Source: a virus
Virus record (IMG/VR): IMGVR_UViG_3300049846_001000
Span: 1-38,767 of that record
DNA: 38,767 nucleotides
Strand: one strand, 5' to 3'
Shown: one piece after another, positions 33,346 to 38,767 of the stretch
Layout of the letters: each line of letters begins with the position of its first letter
Position numbering within the stretch: the first letter of the stretch is position 1
Notes under the pieces: model-generated
Told to the model about the DNA's origin: nothing
The model's database searches: none
Seen by the model: only the letters and a program-made list of their open reading frames with translations
Position numbers and translations under genes: made by a program

Positions 33346-34347
33346 ATGCTAAGTTCAGCATCTAAACATTCACATTTGGGCTTTAAATCAGTGAAACCGC
33401 GGGTAGTAGCACGCAAGTTTTACACGATAACTAACGCTGTAGAGCTTGCGACACTGCCCGTGCTCATTGTTCAATTCTTAGATGCTGAATGCGTAACTGC
33501 GCATACTCACAAGGCTTACTCAAATTCGCTCAAACATTTCCAGAATTTTTTAGCCGGGAAATGTAACAGGGCTGTTACAGTTCTGAGCTATAGTGATGTT
33601 TCCAGAGCTTTCGTAAAAGACTTTTACAACTATAGACTACTGGTTGAATCTCAGGCATCAGCGGAACTGAGATTACGAGTTGTAAAGTCATTTTGCAGCT
33701 GGATGCACCGCCGGTATTCTGTAGAAAATCACGGCATTAATGTTTCAACTAACTTAGCACCATCCATTGACTTTAAAGGGCTTACGTCGGCGCAATATCT
33801 CGCCTTTACTGCTACTGCAAAAAAACAAAAATCTCCGCTGCGCCGCTTTATTCCTATGCTGCTAGTGGGCACCGGTTTAAGAAATAATGAAGCACGACAT
33901 TTAACGCTAGCTAACATCTCGAAGGATGCTAAGTGGCTGCTGCGCGTTAAGGGCAAAGGCGGCAAGATTCGTAACATTCCCCTTACGGACGAAACAACAA
34001 CCGAATTACAGATATATATGTGGTGGAGACAAGATTTTGGTTCCCCCCCTGATTCCCCGCTCCTTCTCTCCCGCGTGGGTGGTCACCTGGGCAACAAAAC
34101 TATCTGGCGAATTGTGCAAGTAATTGGCGCACTGTCGGGGCTACCCGAAGATGTTTCACACCCCCACGCTCTTAGACACACGTTCGCCTATCGCACGCTA
34201 GAGCATCTGGAAAGTACAGGTATAAAGCCGGGCCGCGCGCTTAATATTCTTAAAGACATTCTTGGGCACTCCAGCATTAATACAACTATGCGTTACTTGG
34301 GCAACCAAGAAGAAGACGTGTTTGAGCTGATGCGGGGAATGAAATGA
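33346..34347 (+). CDS. int: Tyrosine recombinase / integrase
   Basis: 333 residues. N-terminal SAM-like core-binding domain (about 35-125) and a C-terminal catalytic domain with the full set: Arg179 (VGTGLRNNEARHL), Lys204/207 (GKGGK), His274-x-x-Arg277 (HALRHTF), His308 (LGHSS) and Tyr317 (TTMRYLG). The enzyme would be active in strand exchange. It lies in the middle of the early block, with no recognisable attachment site beside it and no CI-like repressor in the window. A role in dimer resolution or integration is possible. It ends in an ATGA overlap with the DUF1064-like gene. Confidence 0.88.
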   Translation: MLSSASKHSHLGFKSVKPRVVARKFYTITNAVELATLPVLIVQFLDAECVTAHTHKAYSNSLKHFQNFLAGKCNRAVTVLSYSDVSRAFVKDFYNYRLLVESQASAELRLRVVKSFCSWMHRRYSVENHGINVSTNLAPSIDFKGLTSAQYLAFTATAKKQKSPLRRFIPMLLVGTGLRNNEARHLTLANISKDAKWLLRVKGKGGKIRNIPLTDETTTELQIYMWWRQDFGSPPDSPLLLSRVGGHLGNKTIWRIVQVIGALSGLPEDVSHPHALRHTFAYRTLEHLESTGIKPGRALNILKDILGHSSINTTMRYLGNQEEDVFELMRGMK

Positions 34348-34679
34348 GTGTGCAATTTAGCGCAAAGAAACCGCACAAATATAAGGCGGTGCCAACGTGG
34401 GTGGATAATATTAGATTTGACTCTAAAAGAGAGGCGCTGCGGTATACGGAACTAAGAACGCTTCAATCGGCAGGGAAAATCAAAGATTTAAAGCTTCAAG
34501 TGATTTTTCAATTCTTTAGCGCCGGTATTGAAATAGACAGATGGCGCATTGATTTTACGTACGTAGAAAACGGCAAGAAGATCGCAGACGACCCCACCGG
34601 GTTTCTAACAGGCAAAAAGATGAAACACATGAAGTACTTTGAACAGCAGTATCCTGATTGGGAGTTAAGATTAACATGA
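34344..34679 (+). CDS. DUF1064-like protein, possible PD-(D/E)XK nuclease with altered site
   Basis: 111 residues. KYKAVPTWVDNIRFDSKREALRY at the start is the DUF1064 signature found in small phage nuclease-like (endonuclease or resolvase-like) proteins. In other members a later segment reads like DF...V.DVKG. Here RIDFTYVENG is followed by IADDPTGFLTG, so the expected lysine is a threonine. The fold is likely kept but catalysis could be lost or altered. It overlaps the recombinase by ATGA and the next small gene by ATGA. Confidence 0.75.
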   Translation: MSVQFSAKKPHKYKAVPTWVDNIRFDSKREALRYTELRTLQSAGKIKDLKLQVIFQFFSAGIEIDRWRIDFTYVENGKKIADDPTGFLTGKKMKHMKYFEQQYPDWELRLT

Positions 34680-34756
34680 AATATCTAGCACTATGGTTTA
34701 TCGCGGCATGGTTCGCGGTGGTTTGGTTCGCAAACTTAAACAAATACGACAGATGA
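34676..34756 (+). CDS. 26-residue hydrophobic membrane peptide coupled to GH5
   Basis: A short frame starts at the ATG at 34676, which overlaps the previous stop by ATGA, and ends at TGA overlapping the next ATG (34753-34756). It begins MKYLALWFIAAWF and is hydrophobic almost throughout, with a charged end (NLNKYDR). This looks like a signal anchor or single transmembrane segment. The following GH5 enzyme has no signal peptide of its own. The peptide might act separately, or be joined to GH5 by a -1 frameshift (CTTAAAC lies near its end). Only the ORF and its coupling are seen. Confidence 0.55.
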   Translation: MKYLALWFIAAWFAVVWFANLNKYDR

Positions 34757-35658
34757 AAGGCTATAACATCGGACCGTTCACAACAAAAGCAGAGGCTGAA
34801 GCATGCGTCGACTCAGGCGCTCAGCTTTTGCGTTGGCATATACAATTTGGCACACAGAACTGGCCATACGATGGCCCGTGGCAGTCGTATACATCAAACT
34901 TAGAGGCCTTTATAGCCCATTGCAGGAGGGAGATTCTTCCAGCGACTAGAGGCCGGGCTCAAGTTATTATTAACGTGCTTGATGCCCCTGGCGGTGTTGA
35001 TTCTAGGCGCCGGTTAAACTGTCTCAAAAATGCTGTGCAGCGGGCTTGGTTAGTCGCTACGTTTAATAGATTAGCAACAGAATTTAAAGACGAGCCTGAT
35101 ATTTTGGGCTACTCGCTAAATGAACCGGGCGGTGATGCTAGCGAGCTTAAGCGGTTGATGTTTAGTCTTTGGGCTACTGTTACGAGAGTCAATGACCAGA
35201 AGATATTTTGCGTAACTAACTCATTTGGACAGCCCGGAAATTTTAGCGACATTGCATTCATAGACGCGCCAAATGCTTGGCATGAGGTGCATTGCTACGA
35301 GCCTATGAGTTTTACGCATCAGGGTATACCGGGTTATGGATATGGTGTCGCGAAAAAATATCCTAGCTTAACTTTTGGCAAGAGGCGATTAGAGCGCAAA
35401 CTTAGGGATGTTTTTAGGTTCCAACGTAAGCATCCTGGCGCAAACATATTCGTTGGTGAATTTGGCGTTTCGACCGTGGCTGATGATGCGTCACGATTAA
35501 ATTATATTCGCGATTGTAAAGAGATTTTTGATAGTCACGGCTATCACTGGGCCTTTCACTCATGGGGCGCTGGCCATTGGTGGAGTCCGAGTGATGATAT
35601 CATTAATTTGTTGAGATATCGATATTTCTTAGGGGTAACTCCCCCAATTGAGGGTTAA
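34753..35658 (+). CDS. Glycoside hydrolase family 5 (cellulase/mannanase-type) enzyme
   Basis: 301 residues from the ATG at 34753, chosen over the frame opening at 34693 because it is coupled by ATGA to the membrane peptide. GH5 TIM-barrel signs: Arg27 in LLRWH, acid/base Glu124 in SLNEPGG, HEVHCYEP around 177-184, nucleophile Glu236 in FVGEFGVS, and Trp in WAFHSWGAG (267-275). The catalytic set is complete, so it should cut beta-linked polysaccharide (cellulose, mannan or similar; the substrate cannot be read here). Viral GH5 enzymes with mannanase activity are known from soil viromes. No signal peptide. Confidence 0.85.
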   Translation: MKGYNIGPFTTKAEAEACVDSGAQLLRWHIQFGTQNWPYDGPWQSYTSNLEAFIAHCRREILPATRGRAQVIINVLDAPGGVDSRRRLNCLKNAVQRAWLVATFNRLATEFKDEPDILGYSLNEPGGDASELKRLMFSLWATVTRVNDQKIFCVTNSFGQPGNFSDIAFIDAPNAWHEVHCYEPMSFTHQGIPGYGYGVAKKYPSLTFGKRRLERKLRDVFRFQRKHPGANIFVGEFGVSTVADDASRLNYIRDCKEIFDSHGYHWAFHSWGAGHWWSPSDDIINLLRYRYFLGVTPPIEG

Positions 35659-35663
35659 GGCAA

Positions 35664-36017
35664 ATGACATTACTATTCTTCGCATTAGTGCAATTTATCT
35701 GGAACGCATCAGTTCAGCCGCCGAACGTAGATAAATATGTTTTATGCGCAAGCACAACTAGAGGCAAGTGTGACAAAACAACGGAGACCACGGGGCTAGA
35801 GGCCGCATTAGACTTAGACGTAACTCAAACTTGGTATGTGTTTGCTAAAGCGGTAAATCAGTTTGGCGAGAGTGGGCCAAGCAATGTTGTAGTCGTAGGG
35901 CAACCAACTATTATTCCGGATATTAAGTGCCAAGCTATTGACGAGCTTAGAAAAAGCTTAGAGCTTGAGAAGAGACTTAGAAAAGTTTGTGGCAAGAAAT
36001 GCGCGAGGGTGAAATGA
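35664..36017 (+). CDS. Fibronectin type III-like protein with hydrophobic N-terminus
   Basis: 117 residues. The first 14 are hydrophobic (MTLLFFALVQFIWN), a possible signal peptide or anchor. Residues about 15-80 form an FnIII-like beta domain (VDKYVLCASTTRGKC, LDLDVTQTWYVFAKAVNQFG and ESGPSNVVVVG). A short helical basic tail with cysteines follows (RLRKVCGKKCARVK). It starts five bases after the GH5 stop with TAAGG before the ATG. FnIII modules often accompany polysaccharide-active enzymes, so a partner or targeting role for GH5 is plausible but not shown. Confidence 0.65.
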   Translation: MTLLFFALVQFIWNASVQPPNVDKYVLCASTTRGKCDKTTETTGLEAALDLDVTQTWYVFAKAVNQFGESGPSNVVVVGQPTIIPDIKCQAIDELRKSLELEKRLRKVCGKKCARVK

Positions 36018-36253
36018 GCGAAGAAAAACCATTTTTATTAAACGAGGAGCAAATAAAAGCATTAAAAAATGGTGGGGATCTTCAAGACTGTGAAATTTGC
36101 GGGCGCTTAACTGTCTCCAAAAAAGGCTGGTGTCATACCTGCTTTTCTTTATGGTACGACGGAGAAACTGATCCGGTTGAGATTAAGCGGCATAGCCTGC
36201 ATTGGCCTGTTGATTCCTTTAAAGCATATATTAAGAGCAACTATGATGATTAG
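36014..36253 (+). CDS. Zinc-ribbon small protein
   Basis: Start placed at MSEEKPFLLNEEQ (36014), an ATGA overlap with the previous stop; a longer frame upstream lies inside the FnIII gene. 79 residues. CEICGRL and CHTC supply four cysteines in a CxxC...CxxC spacing, a small zinc ribbon. The rest is acidic and helical, with many Trp and Tyr residues. It could bind nucleic acid or a protein partner. Function unknown. Confidence 0.65.
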   Translation: MSEEKPFLLNEEQIKALKNGGDLQDCEICGRLTVSKKGWCHTCFSLWYDGETDPVEIKRHSLHWPVDSFKAYIKSNYDD

Positions 36254-36500
36254 TCATTATGGGTTAATGAAAAACAAACTAATAAGGGCAGTAACTATAA
36301 GGAGAGTGATTAGTACGCATGATGCAAGCGCGACAACCGGGAATACGCCTTCTGCATCATGCTGGGAGTACACTATACCAGGCTGGGTAGTCTATGACGA
36401 AACGTTCCACAGCGAAGAAGAGGTAGTAAAACAAAAGCGGATTGACACGATTGTAGACACGATCAAAAGGAGCAAAGCAGATGAAAAAGCCAGTTATTAA
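36243..36500 (+). CDS. Small paralogue A (TGNTP motif)
   Basis: Start placed at 36243 (MMISHYGLMKNK), five bases after AAGAG and overlapping the previous stop; ATG at 36246 or 36267 is also possible. About 85 residues. It shares IRRVI...TGNTP and a following W...DETFHSEEEV stretch with the next gene (IKRVI...TGNTP, W...GTFATDEV), so the two look like an old tandem duplication. Basic C-terminus. Function unknown. Confidence 0.55.
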   Translation: MMISHYGLMKNKLIRAVTIRRVISTHDASATTGNTPSASCWEYTIPGWVVYDETFHSEEEVVKQKRIDTIVDTIKRSKADEKASY

Positions 36501-36741
36501 GAAAAACTTAAGAAGTGAAGCAGCAATCAAGAGAGTTATTAAGGAATGGAATGATGTACGTGTGTCAACCGGGAACACGCCTACGGTGACATTTTGGAGA
36601 ATGACTGACAATGATGGGACGTTTGCTACAGATGAAGTGCTAGCAAAGCTTGATTTGCGCGATTTTATCAAAAAGAGAAAGCCCCTAACTGGTGTCAAAA
36701 AGCAGCTTGATGCGATTGTTCGGGGGAAGAAAACTAAATAA
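36481..36741 (+). CDS. Small paralogue B (TGNTP motif)
   Basis: 86 residues, overlapping the previous gene by 20 bases, with AAGGAG eight bases before the ATG. VIKEWNDVRVSTGNTPTVTF then W, a GTFATDEV stretch, a Lys/Arg-rich region and a basic tail (AIVRGKKTK). Shares its layout with paralogue A. Probably nucleic-acid-associated given the charge, but no motif is known to me. Confidence 0.6.
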   Translation: MKKPVIKKNLRSEAAIKRVIKEWNDVRVSTGNTPTVTFWRMTDNDGTFATDEVLAKLDLRDFIKKRKPLTGVKKQLDAIVRGKKTK

Positions 36742-36777
36742 ATTTCTAGCAGTCCCTTAAGAAAGGAGGGTTTTTCT

Positions 36778-37026
36778 ATGGTTGTTATTTTTGGAGAGGA
36801 TGCGAACTATGTTGATGATGAAGTTTATCGTCTGCGAAATTGTGGGGAGGCGGTCAAAGGCGTTTGTACGCTGTTTGGTCTTCGGAGTATTTTGCGGGAG
36901 TACAAAACTCATTCCATAACAGTACGACTTATCCCAGCGCATCATGACCGTGACGAGAGAGATATATTACTTTATACTCTCGGCGAAAAGCCCGTTGATG
37001 CAATGTTTGCGAACATGGGCTCGTAG
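36778..37026 (+). CDS. Unknown small protein
   Basis: 82 residues. AAAGGAGGG lies seven bases before the ATG, a near-perfect ribosome site. The sequence starts MVVIFGEDANYVDDEVYRL and continues with a beta/alpha pattern (HSITVRLIPAHH). No motif is recognised. The gene is isolated by gaps on both sides. Confidence 0.6.
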   Translation: MVVIFGEDANYVDDEVYRLRNCGEAVKGVCTLFGLRSILREYKTHSITVRLIPAHHDRDERDILLYTLGEKPVDAMFANMGS

Positions 37027-37131
37027 AAAGGCAGGTGATTATATCTCCCTACCGGTGTGGCACGGATGCCGCACCATCGGGGGGTTAGCGTTTTTGGACT
37101 TGGGGGACTGCTTAACTTAATGGAGGACTGA
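37027..37131 (+). promoter_or_regulatory. Spacer with a strong hairpin at 37054-37075
   Basis: GGTGTGGCA (37054-37062) pairs with TGCCGCACC (37067-37075) around loop CGGA, a 9-bp stem with one G-T pair. G-rich bases then follow, with TTTTT only 14 bases later, so it is a poor intrinsic terminator and may be an RNA control element. No ORF is supported in this stretch. Confidence 0.45.
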
Positions 37132-37314
37132 ATGAGATACACAGCAGAGCTAAAAGACTGCAAAAACGGGCTTGATATAAAGCTTAGAAGTCACAAGCCA
37201 AAAAAGCTTGAAGAACAGGTAAATCGCTTGCATCAGCTGGCTTCGATGTTTAGCTTAATAGTTATTGCGCTCTTCGTGCTGTTTGCGTTGGGCGTTGTTA
37301 CAGCGTTTATGTAA
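37132..37314 (+). CDS. Small single-span membrane protein
   Basis: 60 residues. Residues about 1-32 are basic and polar (KKLEEQVNRLHQLASM at the end); residues 40-58 are one hydrophobic span (LIVIALFVLFALGVVTAF). The start has GGAGG six bases upstream. It may be a membrane-anchored accessory; no family is known to me. Confidence 0.6.
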   Translation: MRYTAELKDCKNGLDIKLRSHKPKKLEEQVNRLHQLASMFSLIVIALFVLFALGVVTAFM

Positions 37315-37330
37315 TAAAGGAGGTGATTTC

Positions 37331-37375
37331 GTGGCTAAGAAAAAAGGCGGAAAGAAAGGAGGTAAAGGATGCTAA
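37331..37375 (+). CDS. 14-residue basic micropeptide (MAKKKGGKKGGKGC)
   Basis: GTG start at 37331 with AAGGAGG seven bases upstream; stop TAA at 37373. The frame is only Lys, Gly, Ala and Cys. The strong ribosome site and the exact spacing to the next start (the following ATG is immediately after the TAA) suggest that it is translated, possibly as a leader coupled to the next gene. Function unknown. Confidence 0.45.
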   Translation: MAKKKGGKKGGKGC

Positions 37376-37654
37376 ATGATTAATATTTGGAACCCATTTC
37401 GATGTAAAAGAACCCTAACATATGGAGAGAAAATAATTATGGGAACTTTAAATGATGTAATTGGAAGCTTGGATGAATTAAAGTCTTTTGTTGCTTCGGT
37501 GGATGCAACTGTTGAGGCACTTTATGACCAAATCAAGCTGTTTACGAATAGCGGTATTACTTCAGAAGTTGCTGACCAGCTGTTGGCAAAAGTCGCTGAA
37601 GTAAGAAGCGCAGTAGATAAGGTGCAGTCTGACGATGAGCCGGCTGTAGCTTAA
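37376..37654 (+). CDS. Small acidic helical protein
   Basis: 92 residues from 37376 (AAAGG seven bases before); an inner start at 37439 (MGTLNDVIGSLDEL) is possible with GGAG 11 bases before. From about residue 22 the chain is a pair of amphipathic helices (LDELKSFVASVDATVEALYD and VADQLLAKVAEVRSAVDKVQ) and an acidic end. Likely self-associating coiled coil; function unknown. Confidence 0.55.
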   Translation: MINIWNPFRCKRTLTYGEKIIMGTLNDVIGSLDELKSFVASVDATVEALYDQIKLFTNSGITSEVADQLLAKVAEVRSAVDKVQSDDEPAVA

Positions 37655-37662
37655 GCAATTTA

Positions 37663-37687
37663 ATGGGCAGTCGGGGGCCCATGTTTT
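37663..37687 (+). terminator. Weak intrinsic terminator candidate
   Basis: ATGGGC (37663-37668) and GCCCAT (37677-37682) form a stem over an 8-base G-rich loop, followed by GTTTT. It lies between a small gene and groES. The T-run is short, so termination is likely partial. Confidence 0.45.
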
Positions 37688-37721
37688 ATGTATTTAATGT
37701 TACGAGAACAAGAGGGGGGAA

Positions 37722-38012
37722 ATGAAATTAGAACCGTTATACGACAGGGTTATTGTCGAAAAGATTCACGAAGATGAAATGTCACCAGGGGGGCTTTATA
37801 TTCCCGAACAGGCCAAAGAGCGTCCTTTTAGGGGCCGGGTGCTTGCTGTAGGCCGTGGCAGAGTTTTGAGTAATGGAGAGATTTTGCCGCCTACTATTAA
37901 GGAAGGTGATGAAATTATTTTCGGCAAATATGCGGGCTCCGAGGTCAAGATTGATGGTAAGCACCTGCTTTTGTTGAAAGAAGATGATATCTTTGCTCGG
38001 GTGAATAGTTAG
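37722..38012 (+). CDS. groES: GroES-like co-chaperonin
   Basis: 96 residues, the usual size. N-terminal LEPLYDRVIVEKIHEDEMS, the mobile-loop region with SPGGLYIPEQAKERPFRG and then RVLAVGRGRV, KEGDEIIFGKYAGSEVKIDGK and LLLLKEDDIFA follow the cochaperonin pattern strand by strand. The GGL sequence in the loop should contact the host GroEL. Ribosome site GAGGGGGG is close. Phages encode GroES homologues or gp31-like proteins to fold their capsid protein with host GroEL; no GroEL gene is in this window. Confidence 0.92.
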   Translation: MKLEPLYDRVIVEKIHEDEMSPGGLYIPEQAKERPFRGRVLAVGRGRVLSNGEILPPTIKEGDEIIFGKYAGSEVKIDGKHLLLLKEDDIFARVNS

Positions 38013-38030
38013 TGTAATATGAGAAGGGAA

Positions 38031-38104
38031 TGTGCCGGATAGGATTTGAACCTATGACTTCCGAGGTAGCATCTCGACGTTCTGTCCTGCTGAACTACCG
38101 GCAC
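38031..38104 (-). tRNA. tRNA with anticodon GCU (class I, no CCA encoded)
   Basis: Reading the minus strand, a perfect 7-bp acceptor stem (GTGCCGG/CCGGCAC), a D stem (GTTC/GAAC), a 5-bp anticodon stem and a 5-bp T stem (ATAGG/CCTAT) with loop TTCAAAT make a complete cloverleaf of 74 bases with discriminator A. The anticodon loop is ATGCTAC, giving GCU, which reads serine codons AGC/AGU. The variable loop has only five bases, whereas bacterial serine tRNAs are class II with a long arm. The D loop has A at position 20 and the anticodon has C35 and U36, the identity set of arginine tRNAs. The charged amino acid is therefore uncertain. It is antisense to the surrounding genes. Confidence 0.85.
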
Positions 38105-38126
38105 GTTCATTTTGGGAATTACTATT

Positions 38127-38339
38127 ATGAATAGAAGCTTTATACATTTCTTGGGTGGCATGAGCTCTATTTTCGACATAGCTCCCCGCTGTGATTTTGC
38201 TCGTTTTATCCCGATTGAAAGCGATGTTGAATTGTTGCATGATTGTTTTGCATCGGCGTGGTCGGATTTAATTGGTGCTATAGAGGGAGAACACGAATCA
38301 AATGAGCAAGTCGACTCGCAACAACAACGTAGCCTCTAG
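38127..38339 (+). CDS. Small phage protein, unknown
   Basis: Start placed at MNRSFIHFLGGM (38127); the frame opens at 38112. About 70 residues. FIHFLGGMSSIFDIAP and RFIPIESDVELLHDCFASAWSDLIGAI are followed by an acidic, Gln-rich end, a layout seen in many small prophage proteins next to membrane proteins. The last 38 bases overlap the next gene. Function unknown. Confidence 0.6.
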   Translation: MNRSFIHFLGGMSSIFDIAPRCDFARFIPIESDVELLHDCFASAWSDLIGAIEGEHESNEQVDSQQQRSL

Positions 38340-38767
38340 AACAATTACGAAAGACGGCCTCCCAACTGAAGGGCCAAGAGTACAGGTGATGGCGTCGTCT
38401 TTTCAGGGACCCGTCCCCCCACCTGAAGTATTGGCCTATTTTGAAAAAGTGTTGCCTGGGGCCGCTGACCGGTTTTTCCGTTTGGCGGGGCTGCACGCTC
38501 AATTCAGAATAGATGCTACCATGAAAGGTATTGCTAAAGAGGAGTTGATAAAGACTCGGGGCCAGTGGTTTGGGTTTATAATAGCTGTATTGGCACTTGG
38601 GGTAACTGCCTATTTAGGCTGGCTTGGACACGCAACTGCCGCCGGTACTGTCGGCAGTGTGACGGTTCTTGGTCTTGTTTCCGTGTTCATTACGGGCAGA
38701 GCTGTCGATTCGGGGGAACTAAAACGAGGGTTTACAGTAGATAAGGGCGCTACCCTCGCATCAACTT
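38302..38767 (+). CDS. DUF2335-like membrane protein (3' end cut off)
   Basis: 155 residues in the window, from the ATG at 38302 to the right edge without a stop. Segments VPPPEVLAYFEKVLPGAADRFF and RGQWFGFIIAVLALGVTAYLG, then a second hydrophobic helix (VTVLGLVSVFITGRA), are the DUF2335 layout: a helical segment before two transmembrane helices at the end. Function of this family is unknown to me. It may be nearly complete at the edge. Confidence 0.75.
   Translation, partial: MSKSTRNNNVASRTITKDGLPTEGPRVQVMASSFQGPVPPPEVLAYFEKVLPGAADRFFRLAGLHAQFRIDATMKGIAKEELIKTRGQWFGFIIAVLALGVTAYLGWLGHATAAGTVGSVTVLGLVSVFITGRAVDSGELKRGFTVDKGATLAST

Noticed and set aside
38031-38104. tRNA on the plus strand
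   Set aside because: The T-arm consensus GGTTCAAATCC and the acceptor order only fit the minus strand.

Overview
This window is part of a double-stranded DNA tailed bacteriophage genome (Caudoviricetes). It is cut through a gene at both ends. The gene set suggests a short-tailed (podovirus-like) phage of a Gram-negative host. It has an HK97-type head module with portal, scaffold, major capsid and cement proteins, a head-tail adaptor, a propeller-like connector protein and several large internal-type virion proteins, one ending in a lytic transglycosylase domain. No tape-measure, sheath or tail-tube gene is visible here. A lipoprotein lipobox and several Sec-type signal peptides point to a diderm host.

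Layout. Positions 1-28614 are read leftwards (minus strand) as one long late block. From its 5' end (right to left) it holds: an M15-family peptidase that is the likely endolysin, a small unknown, a membrane/coiled-coil protein, a lipoprotein and a holin-like protein (lysis group); five consecutive proteins that begin with signal peptides, including a cysteine-rich beta-helix-like protein with a MopE-like metal-binding stretch; terminase small and large subunits and portal; a small structural protein and a 957-residue repeat fibre; a glycosyltransferase and a methyltransferase; two small proteins, scaffold, major capsid, cement protein, another signal-peptide fibre, the adaptor, and a run of large internal/connector proteins ending in the transglycosylase. 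Many genes overlap by ATGA or TAATG, so translation is probably coupled.

Positions 28615-29229 are a non-coding divergent control region with inverted repeats and a foldable leader. From 29230 to the right edge the early/middle block is read rightwards. It holds a YqaJ-type exonuclease and RecT annealing protein (recombination pair), a ribbon-helix-helix-like protein whose own gene carries a five-copy palindromic array (candidate origin or operator), a helicase-loader-like protein, an XRE-type regulator, a membrane-anchored lytic transglycosylase, a tyrosine recombinase, a DUF1064-like protein, a 26-residue membrane peptide coupled to a glycoside hydrolase family 5 enzyme, an FnIII-like protein, a zinc-ribbon protein, two related small proteins, several micro-genes, a GroES-like co-chaperonin, a minus-strand tRNA with anticodon GCU, and a DUF2335-like membrane protein cut by the right edge.

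Together the genes give recombination-assisted replication, an integrase of unclear role, and chaperone support for head assembly. They also give an unusual emphasis on exported proteins and cell-envelope or polysaccharide enzymes: three peptidoglycan-active proteins, GH5, the beta-helix protein and fibres. The best candidates for something new are the palindromic array inside the RHH gene, the exported late-gene cluster, the membrane-peptide/GH5 pair, the capsid-gene leader with three CCATGG boxes, and the class I tRNA carrying a serine-type anticodon with arginine-type identity bases. All calls come from reading the sequence; no database search was run.
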